From the NCBI RefSeq assembly GCF_014250675.1, contig NZ_JACHTG010000004.1, positions 1,427,501 to 1,491,500 on the forward strand: a stretch of DNA of 64,000 nt, written 5' to 3'. A program made the position numbers and the translations under genes. The first letter of the stretch is position 1. Each line of letters opens with the position of its first letter. Source of the DNA: Cetobacterium sp. 8H. Its GTDB lineage: Bacteria > Fusobacteriota > Fusobacteriia > Fusobacteriales > Fusobacteriaceae. The notes under the pieces are model-generated. The model saw only the letters and a program-made list of their open reading frames with translations. It searched no databases and had not been told where the DNA came from. Below are positions 52,245 to 61,448 of the stretch, piece by piece.

Positions 52245-55200
52245 TTAGATACTTCCAATTATATTTAAAAACCAACCAGATGTTTTATAATCTTCTTCAT
52301 TTAAAGAATCTTTAAAACCAGAAAAATTATAACCACCACCTAATTTCATATTTTTATCTAAATTTTTATAAATGCCAAAAATAGCTCCACTTAAAACATC
52401 TTCATTAGCTCTATCTATAAGCCATTGATATTGACCATAAACTTCCCAACTATGCATAACAGTATAGTTAGCCTTAAATCCAAGCATGTAAAGATCATTT
52501 AAATATGTATTTTTTTCTCTTCTATAACCATTTTTTAAAGAAACATCTAAAGAATCATTATATGAATAGACTGTCTCAAATTCCAAGATATGAGCGCTAA
52601 AATCCTTTAAAAGCTTTCTATCTTTATCTAGAATTAGAGAGTATCTAGATAGAAAATTTAAATTATCATTATATATAGGTCTGTAAGCTAAACCAATACT
52701 GTTTTCTAAATAACTATATCGATAACTATCATCGGTAAAAGAATAGTTTATTTTTCCAGCAAAGGTATACTCACTGCTATATTTATAGGTAAAAGAGTTA
52801 GTAGTTAGATATTGATAAATTTCTTCTTCGCCAACCTCTTCCCGGTACTCAAGTCTATTTTTTAAAATTAATTTTTTAAGTTCACTTCTTAAGTATAGAG
52901 ATGCACTCTTTCTTCTACTTTTTTTATTATTTGGAAGAATAATATTTCCGTATTGGATAGATCCGCCGACAGTTATACCTTTTTTTAAATCATAATCAAT
53001 ACCATAACCTTCAAGAGATGCATTTTTACCATTTTCTTTTATAAATTGGCTTTCTTGATAGAGGTTTGTTCTTTCACCTACTCTAAGTCTTTGGCCAAAA
53101 GTATATTTATTTCTATCTATTTCACCATCTGAGCTATAACCAGAATAAAGGCTATAGTTATCAAAGAGTTGATAGTCACTACTTATTTCAAAATAATTTC
53201 CAAGATCTCCAAATGCTGTTTTTGAGTTTATTTTTAATCGATCATTTATCCTTTTTTCAACTCCTAGAGCTAAAACATTTGTAATACCAGCTTTTATTTC
53301 ACCATAAAGTTTAGTGCTTTCATTTAAGAGATATTCTACTTTTGAACTGATGATATTTCCGGCTGCTTTTTCTTCACCCCATCTCATCTCATCAATATAT
53401 TGAAATTTTAAATAACCTGTTAAATTTTCAGAATAATTATACTCTAATTGAGCTCCAAAAGTTTCTAGGAATCGTCCTTCTAAATCTGAAGCAAAAGAAT
53501 ATCCAGCTTCTTTTCGTTCATACCAAGCTTTTAATTCAGCTTCTTCTAAAAGTTTTACAGCGCCAGTTATTCTATAGGCATTTCCTGAAATAGAATTGTC
53601 ATCAACGTTAAGTTGTTGAAAGGTTAATCCACCATCGAAAGATAAATGATTGCTTATATTAGAGATCCCCTTACTAGAACTAAATTCTCCTCTGAGATAA
53701 TTCCCGTTTTTATCTTTAATTGTACTTTCAACTCCGATTAAATCATAACTATTCTTGCCTCTACTCTCATGAAGAGTTGTCATTCCAACATCTAAATTTT
53801 CATTGATCTTTTTTAATGTTTTGAGTCCATAATTACTTGAATCTACAAGGTCGCTCTCTTTGGGCATATAACTATAATCTACGACTAGATATGCATAGTA
53901 ATCGACTGAACTACCACCATTTAATGGAGTGGTTAATAGAATTCTACCTAAGAATGGATCAATTTCATAATCTCTTCCTTCTTGAAGATAAATTATTTTT
54001 TCTAAAACATAAGTATTTGAATCTACAATTTTTATCCAAACTTTTTGACTATCTTTTAAAATATTTCCATTGTTTAAAAAATATAGACTTCCACCAGTTC
54101 CGAGAAATTCATCGTGAGCATACATCGTGTCTGGTGTACTCATAAAAACTTTGACATTAATGTCGTCAGTTTTATATTCACCTTTTAACCCGTAAAGTTC
54201 TTTGTTATAATCCATAAATTTTGTTCCTAAAAATTCGGTCTCATAATTTCCCCAAAGAATATAAGAGGAATTTTGTTCTAATTTCAAATAGAGTTTTCCT
54301 TTACTATTGACCTCTTTTTTTATTTTGGATTCATCTCCATAAGTTGGATAATATACATACTCATCATCAGTTAACCTTTCAAGAAGAGTTTGATTTTTTT
54401 TATCCCGTGTATCAAATTGTAAAGTTAGTTTAAGGTCTTTATAGTTTCCTTTACCAAAGTATGTTGCTCTAGGATTATCAGCATTTTTTCCTATATAAGC
54501 ATCTATAAAACCAGTACTTTTATAGGAAAAGTCAGCTTCATTGGCAACAGAATCTTTTTGCTGAACAATGAAATTAAATTTAGTTAAAGAATAAGGTGAT
54601 ATTCTTTTAATCAGCGGATTTTCACTAACTATTTTGCTGCCTTGTGGCAGACTGTTTTCATCTAATTTAACAGAAAAATTTTCTCCGAAAGCTTTTTCAA
54701 CCCATTGATCTGGTAAATGGAAACGACCATATTCATCTGCTTGAACAACAACACCACTAGGAGTGTATACAACAGCATTAGGAATACCAAGTTTAGTTTT
54801 TTCATCCATAACTTTCCCGATGATTGTAGCGGTATTTAAAAGAGAATCCCCTTTGACATCAACGGAAGTTTCTCCTATGTTAGAGAGCTTTTTATTTTGG
54901 TTAATAACAAAACTTTGGAAAATATTTTTACCTATACTAGCCCCAACAGTAGCTTTCATATAAAAAGTTTTAGAATATTTTTCTCCAGGCTTTAAACTAA
55001 ATTTATCAAAATCCTCTTCAAGATATCTAAATCCATTAGGAGTTTTATTTTTCAAACTCAAGTTTTCATAAGGTGTTAAATTTCTATTTTCAACATTTAC
55101 AGTAAAACCGACAACTTCACCCAATTTTATTTCACTTTTTGTAGAACTTAGTGTAACTCTAACCCCTTGTTCCCTTTTTTCCTCTTCTGAATATTCAGAT

Positions 55201-57896
55201 ATTGGTTTTAAAAATACAGTTTGATTATCATTTGTTCCACCAGAAATACGAGCTTTACTTTCGATAGTTCCTATAGCATCTTTATCAATATCAGCTTCAA
55301 TTAGAAATTCAATAGCTACTTTAGGTCCAATATCAACTTTTGTTTTTAGATCTTCTTTCCCAAAAGTTTCATTTTTTAAATATGTATATTTTTTAAACTT
55401 ACTAGAATTAGCTTTAGTTCCAAGATAGGTAACCTTCCAATTTGAAAAAGCCTTTCCGTAGCGTTTACCTTCTTTTTCTGTGGTTACTTCAGAAAGAAGA
55501 TCTTCAATGGGAATAGAATGTCCATATCCTTCACCAGTATTTTCGATTGTCAAAGTATATTTTAATTTATCTCCAGGCTTATACCTCCCATTTAAAGGTT
55601 CTAAAAGTATTTTTTCTCCTGTAATAATCGCGCCGACACTAGATATTTCATCAGAAATTTTTTCAAGATTATTAACTTTAAATTTAAGTCCACTTAGATT
55701 CCCAAGTGCTTTATTTGAAACTATTCCTGAAATTTCAAAAGTAATCGTGCTTTTAGGAGCAAAATCAATATTTTTTCGAATAAAAGTTATAGTATCTCCC
55801 ATTTTAGAAGATATAACCGTTCTAGGATCGCTACTTTTTATGCTTATGTTTATTCCTTCTAAAACAGGTTCTTTTTTATCTGAACCAGAAACTAAAGCAT
55901 TAATATCATTTAAGTTACTTTCAATAGCTAAGTTGTTTAAAAAACCTTCACCAATATTTTTTAAGACTATTTCATATGTAATCATATCTCCAGGTTTATA
56001 CTTTAAATTTTTAGTAATGATTTTTCCATTTACACTTTTTAAGATGTTAGAAAACTCCAGATGACCTGGGAGTGAATTAATTGCAATATTTTTTTTATTT
56101 TCACCATAGATTGAATCAACTTTAATAGAATCAAAAATATTACTTTTAGTGATTCCTTTGAAAGTGTAATTGATCTCTTCACCGGGATATATAATAGGTA
56201 TTTTTTCTATTTTTGAACTATTTTTAAAAGGATTTACCTTTCTATTTTTTATACCTGATTGTGAGACAGAAGCCTTATCAATAGCAAGAGTATATCTATT
56301 TAAATACGCAGTTCCTTTTCCAATATTCTTTAAAGTGACGGTGTAATCAATTTCGTCACCAGGTTTATAGTTGGTCTTAGAGGCTTTAAATGTATGGATT
56401 ATATTTTCTGGAGCCATATGTGCGGAGCTATTATCTTTTATAATATCTCCAACAGCTTCTTTAGCAACTTTTCCTATAACTTTATATTCGATATAACCAT
56501 TTGGAAAAATATCTATACTATTTTCATTCTGGAAAACCTTATCACTATTAATAGTTTTTTCGCTAGAAGAAAAAGCTGAAATCTCTTTTTTATTAACTCC
56601 AATTGTTTTTAAAGAATCTATATCACTATTAAAAGTATAGTTATTTAAAATTCCTAAACCTTCATTTCTTATTTGAAAGTAGTATTCAATATATCCTTCT
56701 GGAGTATATCCATCCAAGCTTTGGGTTTTGTTTTTATCTAAATATCTATCTATCCTTTTAATAATTTTCAGTTCAGGTTTAGCTGAAAGAATTTTATTGG
56801 TATAAGTAAAATTATTTACTGATAAATTTGTTTCAATATCTCCAACTGCTAAGTCATCAATATAAATATCGAAAGTTTTGATTATTTTTTTTGATTTCCC
56901 TATATTAAGATTTTCTTTAAAATTTTCAGGATTTTTAGGAAAAGCTTTGACAACCTGTTCTTTAGAATTTGCTACAAAACTTTTTTCTAAAAATAGCTCT
57001 ATTGGAATATTACCCGCATTTCCTTGACCGCTATTAGCTATCTCTATCTGAAAAGAATAGGGTTTACCAGGAATATAAGCAGAATTATTCAGAAAATTTA
57101 CATTCAATTTATATGGTTTGCTTTTAGTAAGAAGCTCTTTGTAAAGGATATCTCCTAAAATATTATCATTTATTTTTCCTTTAACTTCATAGACCAAACT
57201 CTCTTTTGCAGGGATATCTATAATATCTTTAAAATTTTTCCTATTAGAAGTTACCTCTATTTCAGATAAAAGTGGTTCACTTTTACCGGATAAGGTAGGT
57301 ATTAATAGGTTCTCAATATTTTCATCTAGTTTATAATTATTGAGATAACCACTGCTATCTGGCTCAATTGTAACTTTATAAGTTATAAAGTCTCCAGGTG
57401 AATAATTTTTTAAGCTAACTTCTCTTGTTATTTTAGGATTTGAACCTAAAACATTGTTTTTATAAATTCTTTTTTCAAAGAGTTGATTGTCCTCATATAT
57501 ATAGACTATATTTTTAACAGTTTGTGGTAAAATTTTATTGTTGGGGGTTGCAACAATTTTATATTCTAAACTTGTTTCAGGTAATAACTCAAGAATTGTG
57601 TAATCTAAAATATCATTACTACCAACGCTAATTTTTTTTCCGTTCATATAAATATCCCAAGATGTAAAAAGATTACCTTCAGTATCTAAAAAATTTTTAC
57701 CATTATTAGATAGCACCCCTTTTATTTCATTTAAGTCATTAAAAATTCGAATATTTCTTTTTGGAATATTTTCATAATTTGAAATAATTATATTATATGT
57801 AAATTTTTTTAAAGGTTCTATATCTTTTCCGTAAAGAGTTTCGAGTAAAATTATTAAGATTATTAACACTTTAAATATAAATAGTGTTCTTTTCAT
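52245..57896 (-). CDS. giant outer-membrane protein with DUF11-type repeats and C-terminal barrel
   Basis: 1,883 residues. Start at 57896 (MKRTLFIFKVLIILIILLE) after GGGAG, signal peptide follows. Residues about 20-1010 contain at least six copies of an Ig-like DUF11 repeat, seen as NYSPGDFITYKVTI, NYKPGDEIDYTVTLKNIGKG, KYKPGDMITYEIVLKNIGEG and RYKPGDKLKYTLTIENTGEG. A carboxypeptidase-regulatory-like fold (TIIGKVMDEKTKLGIPNAV, ADEYGRFHLP) follows near 1045. The final 700 residues are alternating beta strands ending FLNIIGSI, an outer-membrane barrel. Possibly an adhesin or export platform; no close family is certain. Confidence 0.8.
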   Translation of the reverse strand: MKRTLFIFKVLIILIILLETLYGKDIEPLKKFTYNIIISNYENIPKRNIRIFNDLNEIKGVLSNNGKNFLDTEGNLFTSWDIYMNGKKISVGSNDILDYTILELLPETSLEYKIVATPNNKILPQTVKNIVYIYEDNQLFEKRIYKNNVLGSNPKITREVSLKNYSPGDFITYKVTIEPDSSGYLNNYKLDENIENLLIPTLSGKSEPLLSEIEVTSNRKNFKDIIDIPAKESLVYEVKGKINDNILGDILYKELLTKSKPYKLNVNFLNNSAYIPGKPYSFQIEIANSGQGNAGNIPIELFLEKSFVANSKEQVVKAFPKNPENFKENLNIGKSKKIIKTFDIYIDDLAVGDIETNLSVNNFTYTNKILSAKPELKIIKRIDRYLDKNKTQSLDGYTPEGYIEYYFQIRNEGLGILNNYTFNSDIDSLKTIGVNKKEISAFSSSEKTINSDKVFQNENSIDIFPNGYIEYKVIGKVAKEAVGDIIKDNSSAHMAPENIIHTFKASKTNYKPGDEIDYTVTLKNIGKGTAYLNRYTLAIDKASVSQSGIKNRKVNPFKNSSKIEKIPIIYPGEEINYTFKGITKSNIFDSIKVDSIYGENKKNIAINSLPGHLEFSNILKSVNGKIITKNLKYKPGDMITYEIVLKNIGEGFLNNLAIESNLNDINALVSGSDKKEPVLEGINISIKSSDPRTVISSKMGDTITFIRKNIDFAPKSTITFEISGIVSNKALGNLSGLKFKVNNLEKISDEISSVGAIITGEKILLEPLNGRYKPGDKLKYTLTIENTGEGYGHSIPIEDLLSEVTTEKEGKRYGKAFSNWKVTYLGTKANSSKFKKYTYLKNETFGKEDLKTKVDIGPKVAIEFLIEADIDKDAIGTIESKARISGGTNDNQTVFLKPISEYSEEEKREQGVRVTLSSTKSEIKLGEVVGFTVNVENRNLTPYENLSLKNKTPNGFRYLEEDFDKFSLKPGEKYSKTFYMKATVGASIGKNIFQSFVINQNKKLSNIGETSVDVKGDSLLNTATIIGKVMDEKTKLGIPNAVVYTPSGVVVQADEYGRFHLPDQWVEKAFGENFSVKLDENSLPQGSKIVSENPLIKRISPYSLTKFNFIVQQKDSVANEADFSYKSTGFIDAYIGKNADNPRATYFGKGNYKDLKLTLQFDTRDKKNQTLLERLTDDEYVYYPTYGDESKIKKEVNSKGKLYLKLEQNSSYILWGNYETEFLGTKFMDYNKELYGLKGEYKTDDINVKVFMSTPDTMYAHDEFLGTGGSLYFLNNGNILKDSQKVWIKIVDSNTYVLEKIIYLQEGRDYEIDPFLGRILLTTPLNGGSSVDYYAYLVVDYSYMPKESDLVDSSNYGLKTLKKINENLDVGMTTLHESRGKNSYDLIGVESTIKDKNGNYLRGEFSSSKGISNISNHLSFDGGLTFQQLNVDDNSISGNAYRITGAVKLLEEAELKAWYERKEAGYSFASDLEGRFLETFGAQLEYNYSENLTGYLKFQYIDEMRWGEEKAAGNIISSKVEYLLNESTKLYGEIKAGITNVLALGVEKRINDRLKINSKTAFGDLGNYFEISSDYQLFDNYSLYSGYSSDGEIDRNKYTFGQRLRVGERTNLYQESQFIKENGKNASLEGYGIDYDLKKGITVGGSIQYGNIILPNNKKSRRKSASLYLRSELKKLILKNRLEYREEVGEEEIYQYLTTNSFTYKYSSEYTFAGKINYSFTDDSYRYSYLENSIGLAYRPIYNDNLNFLSRYSLILDKDRKLLKDFSAHILEFETVYSYNDSLDVSLKNGYRREKNTYLNDLYMLGFKANYTVMHSWEVYGQYQWLIDRANEDVLSGAIFGIYKNLDKNMKLGGGYNFSGFKDSLNEEDYKTSGWFLNIIGSI

Positions 57897-57949
57897 AATG
57901 TACTCCCTTATATTTGTTAACAATCTTAGTATAACATTTTTTTAGTTTA

Positions 57950-59143
57950 TTAAAAATTTGTTTCTATAAGTTTTTTCATTTGTTCTTTATTCATAGCTCC
58001 GGGGATAGCTGCTTTAATCTCACCATCTTTTCCAATTATAAATGTTGTAGGATATGCTCTAATTTTAAAGTTTTCAAAATAATTTCCTGTTTTATCAAAT
58101 ATTGTAGGAAAAGTATAGTCTCCAGTTTTTATAAATTTTTTTATTTGATCTATACCTTTATCTTGCCCATGAGGATTTTCATCAGTTATAGGATTTGTTA
58201 TTCCAAGAATAACTACATCTTTTTCATTGTTTCCGTATTCTTTATAGAGCTCTTCAATATGAGGCATCTCCTCTTTGCAAGGAGGGCACCAAGTAGCCCA
58301 AAAATTTAAAAAGACAATTTTTCCTGCATATTCAGATAAAATATGTTCTTTTCCATACTGGTCAAATAGTTTATAACTATCAGAATCAAATATTACTTGC
58401 TTTTCAGTTGTCTGTATTTTTGTATTATTTGTATAAGAAACAAAATAATTTGAAATTTGATTGGTATATCCTAAAAAAGTCAGTAGCCCTATAACAATCA
58501 AAAGTATTCCTCCAAATTTAGATGTATATCTAAGGAAACTTTGTTTTGTTTTAAAAAAGTTTAATAATTTTGCCGTAAATGTTCCTATTAATAAGAAAGG
58601 GATTATGAATCCTATAGAATAAATCAATATTAAAAAATTTCCAATAATTTGATTGGGTATACTGCTAGATAAAATAAGTACAGAAGAAAGAATTGGCCCA
58701 ACACAAGGTGTCCACGCAAAACTAAAAGTAAATCCAGTTATAAAAGCAACAAATGGATTGATTGGTCTATCACCATAATCTATTCTCATATCTCTTTGTA
58801 AAAAATCTAATTTAAGTAAATTTAATTGAAATAATCCTAAAAGAATGATAATTATTCCTCCAATCTTAGCAAAGATTTCTTTTTGTGTAAAAATAATATC
58901 TCCTAATGTGGTAAACGATACTCCAAGAATGAAAAAAGATATTGAGATACCAAAAGTAAAAAATAATGTGTGAAGAAAAACTTTTTTTTGATCATAAAAA
59001 GTATTTCCATAACAATCTATTTTTTTTCCACTTCCAGCTAAATAACCAAAATAAATAGGAATTAATGGAAGTACACATGGAGAAAAAAATGATAAAATGC
59101 CGCCTAAAAAAGTTAGTATATAAAATATAAATCCTATTTCCAT
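57950..59143 (-). CDS. CcdA-TlpA fusion: membrane thiol transporter with thioredoxin domain
   Basis: 397 residues. N-terminal 235 residues are CcdA-like with six or more membrane segments and both conserved Cys motifs (SFFSPCVLPLIP and AWTPCVGPILSS). C-terminal residues 265-397 are a periplasmic thioredoxin-fold domain with FLNFWATWCPPCKEEMP and YPTTFIIGKDG. It passes reducing power from cytoplasmic thioredoxin across the membrane to periplasmic thiols. The fused layout means receiver and transporter are one chain. Located next to exported rhodanese and SIMPL genes. Confidence 0.94.
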   Translation of the reverse strand: MEIGFIFYILTFLGGILSFFSPCVLPLIPIYFGYLAGSGKKIDCYGNTFYDQKKVFLHTLFFTFGISISFFILGVSFTTLGDIIFTQKEIFAKIGGIIIILLGLFQLNLLKLDFLQRDMRIDYGDRPINPFVAFITGFTFSFAWTPCVGPILSSVLILSSSIPNQIIGNFLILIYSIGFIIPFLLIGTFTAKLLNFFKTKQSFLRYTSKFGGILLIVIGLLTFLGYTNQISNYFVSYTNNTKIQTTEKQVIFDSDSYKLFDQYGKEHILSEYAGKIVFLNFWATWCPPCKEEMPHIEELYKEYGNNEKDVVILGITNPITDENPHGQDKGIDQIKKFIKTGDYTFPTIFDKTGNYFENFKIRAYPTTFIIGKDGEIKAAIPGAMNKEQMKKLIETNF

Positions 59144-59259
59144 TTCACTTGTCTCCTTTTAACTTAAATATTTTTCTTTTAAATAAGAATACAATATATT
59201 TTTTATAAAATCAATTATAATTATTATACAAATAACTATAATATATATTTTTACTTCGT

Positions 59260-59268
59260 GATATAATA
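59260..59268 (+). promoter_or_regulatory. extended -10 promoter before the triple-rhodanese leader
   Basis: TGATATAAT with no clear -35; same element as before selC and selD. Transcription would begin near 59275, giving a leader of about 130 bases. Confidence 0.5.
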
Positions 59269-59284
59269 TGGCTAAATATTTTTT

Positions 59285-59382
59285 TGGAGGTGAAGTACTT
59301 TGAAATGAAATAATTGATCAATTATAACTTTTAGGTTAAAAGTTTATGAGATACAAAATAGTTTGGGCAAAGTGCTGCCTAA
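59285..59382 (+). ncRNA. structured 5' leader of the triple-rhodanese gene
   Basis: Three inverted repeats follow in order: ATAATTGATCAATTAT (59310-59325), AACTTTTA-GGT-TAAAAGTT (59326-59344), and TTGGGCA-AAGTGC-TGCCTAA (59363-59382). A GGAGGTG at 59286-59292 precedes only tiny ORFs. Not matched to a riboswitch class known to me. A regulatory leader is inferred; the type is unknown. Confidence 0.4.
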
Positions 59383-59405
59383 GAAAAATATACTAGGAGA
59401 TTTTA

Positions 59406-60692
59406 ATGAAAAAAATATTATTTTTAATGGTCACAATGTCTATGCTAGTTTTAGCTAAAGATATAAGTACAGAAGAAGTTTTAAAAATTTTAAATAATCC
59501 AAATTGGGTTATTGTAGATACAAGAGATACTAACGAGTACAATGGATGGGATCTTTCAAATCTGGGAGTAAACGGACATATAAAAGGTGCTACTGATTTT
59601 TCTTATAGATGGTTAGATAAAGAAGATTTAAATGAATCTAATAAGAAAATTTTAAAAGAAAGAGTCACATTAAAAAATATAAAAGCTGATAAAAATATAA
59701 TTTTATATAATACAAACAAAGAGAAATCTAAAATTGTTGCAAATTATTTAAAAAATTTAGGAATAGAAAATATTTATTTCTATAATTTAAATCAGAATGA
59801 AAATTATAAATCGTTGCCATTTGAAAGCTATAAAAATTATAAAATACTGGTTCCAGCGGCATGGGTAAAAGATGCTTTAGATAAAAAGAAAGCAAAAGTT
59901 TATGAGGTATCTTGGGGAAATATATTAAATGCCGCAATATATCTAGCGGGACATATACCAGGAGCACCCCATATAAATACTGATAGTATAGAACCACCAC
60001 CAAAATGGATGATAGACACAGATGAAAATCTAATAAAGTTTGCTGAAAGTATGGGTATATCTAAAGATGATACAATCGTTCTTTACGGAGATAATGTTAT
60101 GGCTTCGTATAGATTAGCGATTATATTAAAATATATTGGAGTTAAGGATGTCAGAGTATTAAATGGAGGATTATCTGCTTGGCAAAAAGAAGGATATGAG
60201 TTAGAGGTTGGAAATATAAAACCAATACCGATTAGAAATTTTGGCTCTAAGATACCTTTGAATAAAAAACTAATAGTTGATATTGATGAAGCTAAAAAAG
60301 TTTTGATTGATAATAAAAATAAAAATATTTTAGTGGATATAAGATCATACAATGAAAGAATAGGTAAAGAGTCAGGGTATTCTTATATGGATAGAAAAGG
60401 AAGAATTCCAGGAAGTATTTGGGGAAATTCTGGAACCTCTTCAGTAACATTGGAAAATTATAGAAATATAGATAATACAATGAGAAATGCAGATGAGATT
60501 GTAAATATGTGGCTGAATTTAGGAATCGATCCGAACAAGAATTTAACATTTTTCTGTGGTTCTGGTTGGAGAGCGGCAGAAGTACTTTTCTATTCAGAAG
60601 TTATGGGTAAAAATGGAAACTCTTTATATTCTAATGGTTGGATGGAATGGAGTGAAGATAAAAGTAATCCAGTAGAAAAAGGAATAGAATAA
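59406..60692 (+). CDS. exported triple-domain rhodanese, one active domain
   Basis: 428 residues with signal peptide MKKILFLMVTMSMLVLAK. Three rhodanese domains: residues 20-135 (WVIVDTRDTNEY; active Cys replaced in ILYNTNKEK by Asn), 145-265 (GHIPGAPHINTD; IVLYGDNVMASYR with Gly in place of Cys), and 275-425 (NILVDIRSYNERIG, GRIPGSIWGNSG, LTFFCGSGWRAAE with Cys and the loop Arg). Only the third can carry a persulfide. Domains one and two may bind partners. The downstream terminator and structured leader make a single-gene unit; it diverges from ccdA-tlpA. Substrate likely thiosulfate or thiols, inferred. Confidence 0.9.
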   Translation: MKKILFLMVTMSMLVLAKDISTEEVLKILNNPNWVIVDTRDTNEYNGWDLSNLGVNGHIKGATDFSYRWLDKEDLNESNKKILKERVTLKNIKADKNIILYNTNKEKSKIVANYLKNLGIENIYFYNLNQNENYKSLPFESYKNYKILVPAAWVKDALDKKKAKVYEVSWGNILNAAIYLAGHIPGAPHINTDSIEPPPKWMIDTDENLIKFAESMGISKDDTIVLYGDNVMASYRLAIILKYIGVKDVRVLNGGLSAWQKEGYELEVGNIKPIPIRNFGSKIPLNKKLIVDIDEAKKVLIDNKNKNILVDIRSYNERIGKESGYSYMDRKGRIPGSIWGNSGTSSVTLENYRNIDNTMRNADEIVNMWLNLGIDPNKNLTFFCGSGWRAAEVLFYSEVMGKNGNSLYSNGWMEWSEDKSNPVEKGIE

Positions 60693-60695
60693 AAT

Positions 60696-60745
60696 AAACC
60701 TCGGATTTATTGAAGTTAAAAAACTCAATAGATCGGAGGTTTTTA
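60696..60745 (+). terminator. terminator after the triple-rhodanese gene
   Basis: Long stem with AAACCTC and GAGGTTT outer arms and ATTGA/TCAAT inner arms, with mismatches between, followed by a T run. Confidence 0.7.
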
Positions 60746-60761
60746 TTTTAGGGATATAAAT

Positions 60762-61439
60762 TTATTTTTCCATATAGAATGTAACGTTCATACTTGCAGT
60801 TACATCAACATTATTAGGAACAGTTACAGGGATTGGAGCATCACCCATTTTAGAATTAGCAGACAACATATATCCAACAGGTCTTGGAGCTGAAAAACTA
60901 AGATTAATATCTTTTGGAGTTATCGTAAATTTATCAATACCAGCAATAAGTTGAGCTTTGGATTTTGCATCTTCATAAGCTAAAACATAGGCTTTGTCTT
61001 CAAGCTCCTTTCTATCTGCAACATAGAAATTAACTTCACCAATATTGTTAACACCGCCACTATTAAGAGCAGTTAATATTTTAGAAGTATTTTCTAAATC
61101 CTCACTTGTAATAACAATTTGATTTCTGACATAATATTTCATATCATTATCTTTATTATTATAGTCACTTCTATAATTAAGAGAATAGTTCTCAGTTTTA
61201 ATATTTTTATCTTTAAGGCCCTCTTTTTTTAAAAGTTTGATTGCATTGTTAATAATAGCTGTATTTTCACTAATAGCTTTTTCTGAATTTAGATTTATTG
61301 TTTCTACAGTAGCGATAATACTAAGGGTATCGGGCTTTGCAGAGATAGTTCCATTACCAACAACTGAGATTGTCGGAGCATCTTTTGCTAAACACATTGT
61401 AGATAAAAAAATAGAAATAGCTCCTATTGTTTTTTTCAT
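60762..61439 (-). CDS. SIMPL (DUF541) domain protein, exported
   Basis: 225 residues with a signal peptide (MKKTIGAISIFLSTMCLAK). The mature part starts PTISVVGNGTISAKPDTLSI, the SIMPL signature with its GxGxxxxxPD motif, and ends with DVTASMNVTFYMEK. The family forms ring-like oligomers in the periplasm or outer membrane; function in this genus is unknown. Its last codons face the terminator of the rhodanese gene. GGAGG before ATG. It may share a transcript with the nitroreductase upstream (gap nine bases). Confidence 0.9.
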   Translation of the reverse strand: MKKTIGAISIFLSTMCLAKDAPTISVVGNGTISAKPDTLSIIATVETINLNSEKAISENTAIINNAIKLLKKEGLKDKNIKTENYSLNYRSDYNNKDNDMKYYVRNQIVITSEDLENTSKILTALNSGGVNNIGEVNFYVADRKELEDKAYVLAYEDAKSKAQLIAGIDKFTITPKDINLSFSAPRPVGYMLSANSKMGDAPIPVTVPNNVDVTASMNVTFYMEK

Positions 61440-61448
61440 AATAACCTC

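Noticed and set aside
55480-56064. 194-codon plus-strand frame opposite the giant outer-membrane gene
   Set aside because: Antisense shadow of DUF11 repeats; no ribosome site and no family resemblance.
52245-57896. Classic type V autotransporter
   Set aside because: The C-terminal barrel section is several hundred residues longer than the usual 280-residue translocator and is preceded by DUF11 and regulatory-like domains, not a beta-helix passenger.
59285-59320. Tiny leader peptide after GGAGGTG at 59286
   Set aside because: The only readings are two to eight codons long (TTG-AAA-stop, ATG-AAA-stop), too short to support as a gene; treated as part of the structured leader.
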